Shown here: positions 61,292 to 64,000 of the stretch, in pieces
Numbering within the stretch: the first letter of the stretch is position 1
How the letters are laid out: the number at the start of each line of letters is the position of its first letter
DNA from: Roseburia hominis
GTDB taxonomy: Bacteria; Bacillota; Clostridia; Lachnospirales; Lachnospiraceae
Reading direction: 5' to 3'
DNA: 64,000 bases
Assembly (NCBI RefSeq): GCF_021531695.1
Contig: NZ_JADYUI010000010.1
Location: forward strand, 1 to 64,000
Translations under genes and position numbers: made by a program
The notes under the pieces: model-generated
The model's database searches: none
Told to the model about the DNA's origin: nothing
The model's input: only the letters and a program-made list of their open reading frames with translations

Positions 61292-62032
61292 TCACCCTTT
61301 CCTCTGACTACGGGATTTCCGTTCCTCTAAAAAAATAAAACGAATAATTTCTTCCCGTATCTTATTATCTTTTAAAATAAATTCCACACGGTTTTCATAT
61401 TTTTTAGGAAATGTTTCTTCTACTCTGATACTGTCAATTACTTTTCCCATCACAGTATATTGTGACACTCCATTTTCCTGATTGAGTGCAAATTTTATCA
61501 GAAAATATCCATTCTCCGGCAATTCCTCTTCCGACACAAAACGGATTCCGCCTCCGCTTAAGTCTTTTATATATGCCGTCTTTTCTGCCTTTCCAGTCTC
61601 TTCTTGTTTTATTGCATCTTCAAACTCTTCTTCGGAAAGCTTTACAATCTCTTCGTTAATTGGTGCATAGGTCATCTCCATTGCACAGGAAAGTCTGTAA
61701 AATTCCCTCCGCTGATATTTACTTAACTGCGTATTTAACGCAATCCTTAACATGTATTGATTATCCGTTTTATACCGTTCCTTCACCTGTCCATCCGCGC
61801 GATGCAGACCACTCTTGGTATAAAACACAAACTCATAACGGATTCCTAACATCAGAAGATGCATCCTTCCGTTCTCTGTCGGCATGGAAAGTTCAATCTC
61901 ACCATTTTCTAAGAAATCCAAAACCTGACTCTTATACAAATGGGGCAATTCCCCCGTATTCTTCGCATTTTCAATCTGACTTACCTGTCTGATATCGACC
62001 TTATCTCCCACTGTAATTACATCTGAAATCAT
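61292..62032 (-). CDS. PilZ-domain flagellar brake protein (YcgR-like)
   Basis: This c-di-GMP receptor probably slows flagellar rotation when c-di-GMP is high. The N-terminal YcgR-like domain is followed by PilZ with both binding motifs, QRREFYRLSC and KDLSGGGIRFVSEEE. It is 246 aa from the ATG at 62032, which has GAGGTGG upstream. It lies between flhG and cheB, as in Bacillus-type operons. Confidence 0.9.
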   Translation of the reverse strand: MISDVITVGDKVDIRQVSQIENAKNTGELPHLYKSQVLDFLENGEIELSMPTENGRMHLLMLGIRYEFVFYTKSGLHRADGQVKERYKTDNQYMLRIALNTQLSKYQRREFYRLSCAMEMTYAPINEEIVKLSEEEFEDAIKQEETGKAEKTAYIKDLSGGGIRFVSEEELPENGYFLIKFALNQENGVSQYTVMGKVIDSIRVEETFPKKYENRVEFILKDNKIREEIIRFIFLEERKSRSQRKG

Positions 62033-62115
62033 TCTAAACCACCTCATCTTCTCGTATATTCATAGGTCTTCATGCGAATTTTAACTACATCCCCCAAATT
62101 GTTGCACAAGATCCG

Positions 62116-63000
62116 TTATTTACTGAATAAATTGGAAAAAAATTGAGAAATTCCTTTTTTCATCATTAACGTTTTATGCTCATGATGCATTAAATTATCA
62201 GCCAGTATTCCATATGCTCTTGCCGCATTTGATGTGGGTGCTTCCAATGAAACGACTTTTTGTTTACGCACAGCACGCTCCAGTGTCATATCCATCGGTA
62301 CTATCCCAAGATAATCCAGTTTACCGCCAAGAAATTTCGAAACTACCAGTTGTAACTTGTCATAAAGTGCATCTCCATCCGCTACAGACAATACTTTATT
62401 GGCTACCAGCTGAATTTTCGTCTGCTCCGGTCTAAAATCCGGCTGTTGATATAATACCTTTAATAAAGAATAAGAATCTGTAATGGAACTTGGTTCCGGT
62501 GTCGTAACTAATAAAACCTCAGGACTGTTTGCCACGAACTTTAAAACACTATCGGATATTCCAGCTCCGGTATCAATAATAATAACATCTGCCAGTTCAT
62601 CCAGTTCACTAAAATTATGAAGTAATAAATTAATTTGTTCTGCAGTCAGATTGTTTAACCCTGCAATTCCGGAACCACCTGAAATAAATCCGACTCCCAT
62701 CGGACCTTCCGATACAATATCCTTAAGACTTTTCCCCTTATAAATCATATCATTCAAATTATAATTTGGATTTGTTCCAAACATAACTTCAACATTCGCA
62801 AGTCCTATATCGGCATCGAAAATTATAACTCTTTTTCCGAATTTTCGCAATTGTATTGCTAAATTAACTGCCAGATTTGATTTTCCAACTCCGCCCTTTC
62901 CGCTTGTAATGGTAAGAACACGTGCATCTGATGCGATTTTAGGATTCTTTTTTATATTTTTTTCTTTCACGACATTGCGTAACTGTTGTGCCTGATCCAT
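62116..63000 (-). CDS. flhG: MinD-like ATPase FlhG (YlxH/FleN)
   Basis: FlhG controls number and placement of flagella with FlhF. The deviant Walker A is ITSGKGGVGKSNLAVNLAIQ (residues about 31-50); DADIGLANVEVMFGTNP and IIDTGAGISD follow. The C-terminus (ISQFFSNLF) is a MinD-like amphipathic helix for membrane binding. It is 294 aa and starts 3 nt after flhF. Confidence 0.95.
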   Translation of the reverse strand: MDQAQQLRNVVKEKNIKKNPKIASDARVLTITSGKGGVGKSNLAVNLAIQLRKFGKRVIIFDADIGLANVEVMFGTNPNYNLNDMIYKGKSLKDIVSEGPMGVGFISGGSGIAGLNNLTAEQINLLLHNFSELDELADVIIIDTGAGISDSVLKFVANSPEVLLVTTPEPSSITDSYSLLKVLYQQPDFRPEQTKIQLVANKVLSVADGDALYDKLQLVVSKFLGGKLDYLGIVPMDMTLERAVRKQKVVSLEAPTSNAARAYGILADNLMHHEHKTLMMKKGISQFFSNLFSK

Positions 63001-63003
63001 GCA

Positions 63004-64000
63004 TTATTTTCCTCCCAAAAGCTGTTTTACGATTTTCTGGGTATTAAATAATTCAATGTCGTTTGGTACATTTTGTCCATTTGTCGTATATGACAACTCT
63101 GCTCCGGAATAAAGACGGAGATTTAAAAGATTTCCATACGCAGATGTCTCGTCTAATTTTGTAAAAATCAGTCTGTAATCTGCAATCCCACGATACACAT
63201 CCGCAATACTTAATAAATCTTTATATTTTGTAGTAGCACTGACTACCAGAAATACTTCTTTTTCATATTTTTTATCGACACTGTCTATGAGCCGCTTGAT
63301 ATCATCACCCTGCTCACTATTTTTATGAGAAAATCCAGCCGTATCAATGAGTACCAAATCACAGTCAGAAACTTTTGCTATTGCATCGTTCACTTCTTCC
63401 GGCGTATATACAATAGAAAACGGATTGTCTAAAATATTAGCATAAGTTCTAAGTTGTTCTGCTGCTGCAATCCGGTAAGTGTCAGCCGTTAAAAAAGCGA
63501 CTGATTTTCCTTCATCAACTTTAAATTTAGATGCCACTTTGGCAATTGTTGTCGTCTTTCCTACTCCGGTAGGTCCGATAAAGAAAACTACCTTCGGTTT
63601 TTTATTTGATAATTCGATTGGCCTTGGCTGACCGAATTTTAAAATCATCTTCTGATAAATTGTTGAAAGGATATAATCCACACTGGAACCGGTTCTTACA
63701 ACCTTTTCGATATCCTCTAAAATCATATTGGCATATTTCTCATCCACTTCATTTTCGAGCAAAATGCCATAAATCATCTTTAAAAATTTAAAGCCCTCTG
63801 CCTGTTCTTTGCTTAATTCATTCTCTTTTTCCTGCACCTTCGGGCTTTGTTGTTCCTTGTTGTTTGCAGGTGCAAGTTGTTTTTCCAGAAAATTCTGTAA
63901 ATTCTCAATTCTCTCTTCTAACCCTTCTCTGGCAGCATAATAGCTCTGTCTTTCTTCTTCTCTTTCCCGTCTGATACGACTTTCCTCTTTTAATACATCC
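63004..64000 (-). CDS. flhF: Flagellar SRP-like GTPase FlhF, N-terminus cut by the window edge
   Basis: FlhF is a signal-recognition-type GTPase that marks where flagella are built. The G domain is complete: FFIGPTGVGKTTTIAKVASK (G1), LTADTYRIAAAEQLRTYANI, VLIDTAGFSHKNSEQGDDIK and FTKLDETSAYGNLLNLRLYS. The frame stays open to base 64000, with a coiled-coil, charged region (REREEERQSYYAAREGLEER) before the G domain, so the real start lies outside the window. An internal GTG at 63837 is not the start. FlhG follows 3 nt later. Confidence 0.94.
   Translation of the reverse strand, partial: DVLKEESRIRREREEERQSYYAAREGLEERIENLQNFLEKQLAPANNKEQQSPKVQEKENELSKEQAEGFKFLKMIYGILLENEVDEKYANMILEDIEKVVRTGSSVDYILSTIYQKMILKFGQPRPIELSNKKPKVVFFIGPTGVGKTTTIAKVASKFKVDEGKSVAFLTADTYRIAAAEQLRTYANILDNPFSIVYTPEEVNDAIAKVSDCDLVLIDTAGFSHKNSEQGDDIKRLIDSVDKKYEKEVFLVVSATTKYKDLLSIADVYRGIADYRLIFTKLDETSAYGNLLNLRLYSGAELSYTTNGQNVPNDIELFNTQKIVKQLLGGK

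Overview
The window is a 64 kb piece of a low-GC Firmicutes chromosome. Almost every gene lies on the minus strand. Signs of a motile Lachnospiraceae relative (Roseburia / Agathobacter-like) are PolC-type replicase, strong AGGAGG-type ribosome binding sites, sigma-A-like TTGACA-N17-TATAAT promoters, a CheC/CheD/FapA flagellar-chemotaxis operon and family-typical DUF proteins. The genus is an inference from gene content and protein style, not from a database search.

Read on the minus strand (from 64 kb down), the window starts with the end of a flagellar/chemotaxis operon: flhF (cut by the window edge), flhG, a PilZ protein, cheB, cheA, cheW, cheC, cheD, a small membrane protein, fliA-type sigma, FapA and three envelope/unknown proteins. 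A terminator that overlaps the next promoter leads into rpsB-tsf. After tsf come an unknown gene and a moxR-DUF58-membrane protein operon. Next is polysaccharide deacetylase-bactofilin-pyrH-frr, then uppS-cdsA-dxr-rseP-ispG-polC. This is the Bacillus-type translation/isoprenoid/replication supercluster with local insertions.

From 32 to 20 kb there are inserted modules: a plus-strand DUF5050 protein; an operon of pheA, DUF815 ATPase, Ppx/GppA-HD, ppk1 and a HAD phosphatase; a PHP phosphoesterase; infC-rpmI-rplT with an L20-type attenuator and an AUU start codon; and a divergent AraC regulator/galE pair. From 20 to 7 kb the conserved order resumes: tRNA-Glu(CUC), then rimP-nusA-ylxR-ylxQ-infB-rbfA-nrnA-truB-ribF, an NlpC/P60 gene, rpsO, pnp, and an erythromycin-esterase-like lipoprotein coupled to pnp.

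The first 7 kb is accessory and partly decayed. It holds a 5'-truncated DacF-type carboxypeptidase, a small HTH membrane regulator, a frameshifted ogt, a subtilisin-like protease, a C-terminal-only Rpn protein, a DUF2325 gene behind a promoter carrying two DtxR-like iron boxes and a leader terminator, and an ECF sigma / RsiV-like anti-sigma pair.

The best leads are: a 163-bp MITE-like element with 13/14 matching terminal inverted repeats and a perfect 8-bp target duplication between rpsO and pnp, with two shorter relatives elsewhere; the iron-box/terminator control region of the DUF2325 gene; the orphan RpnS-like protein; the Ppx homologue with altered active-site residues inside the polyphosphate operon; and a long double-stranded leader in pnp mRNA. 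I see no CRISPR array, no rRNA, no complete insertion sequence and no obvious new multi-gene defence system.
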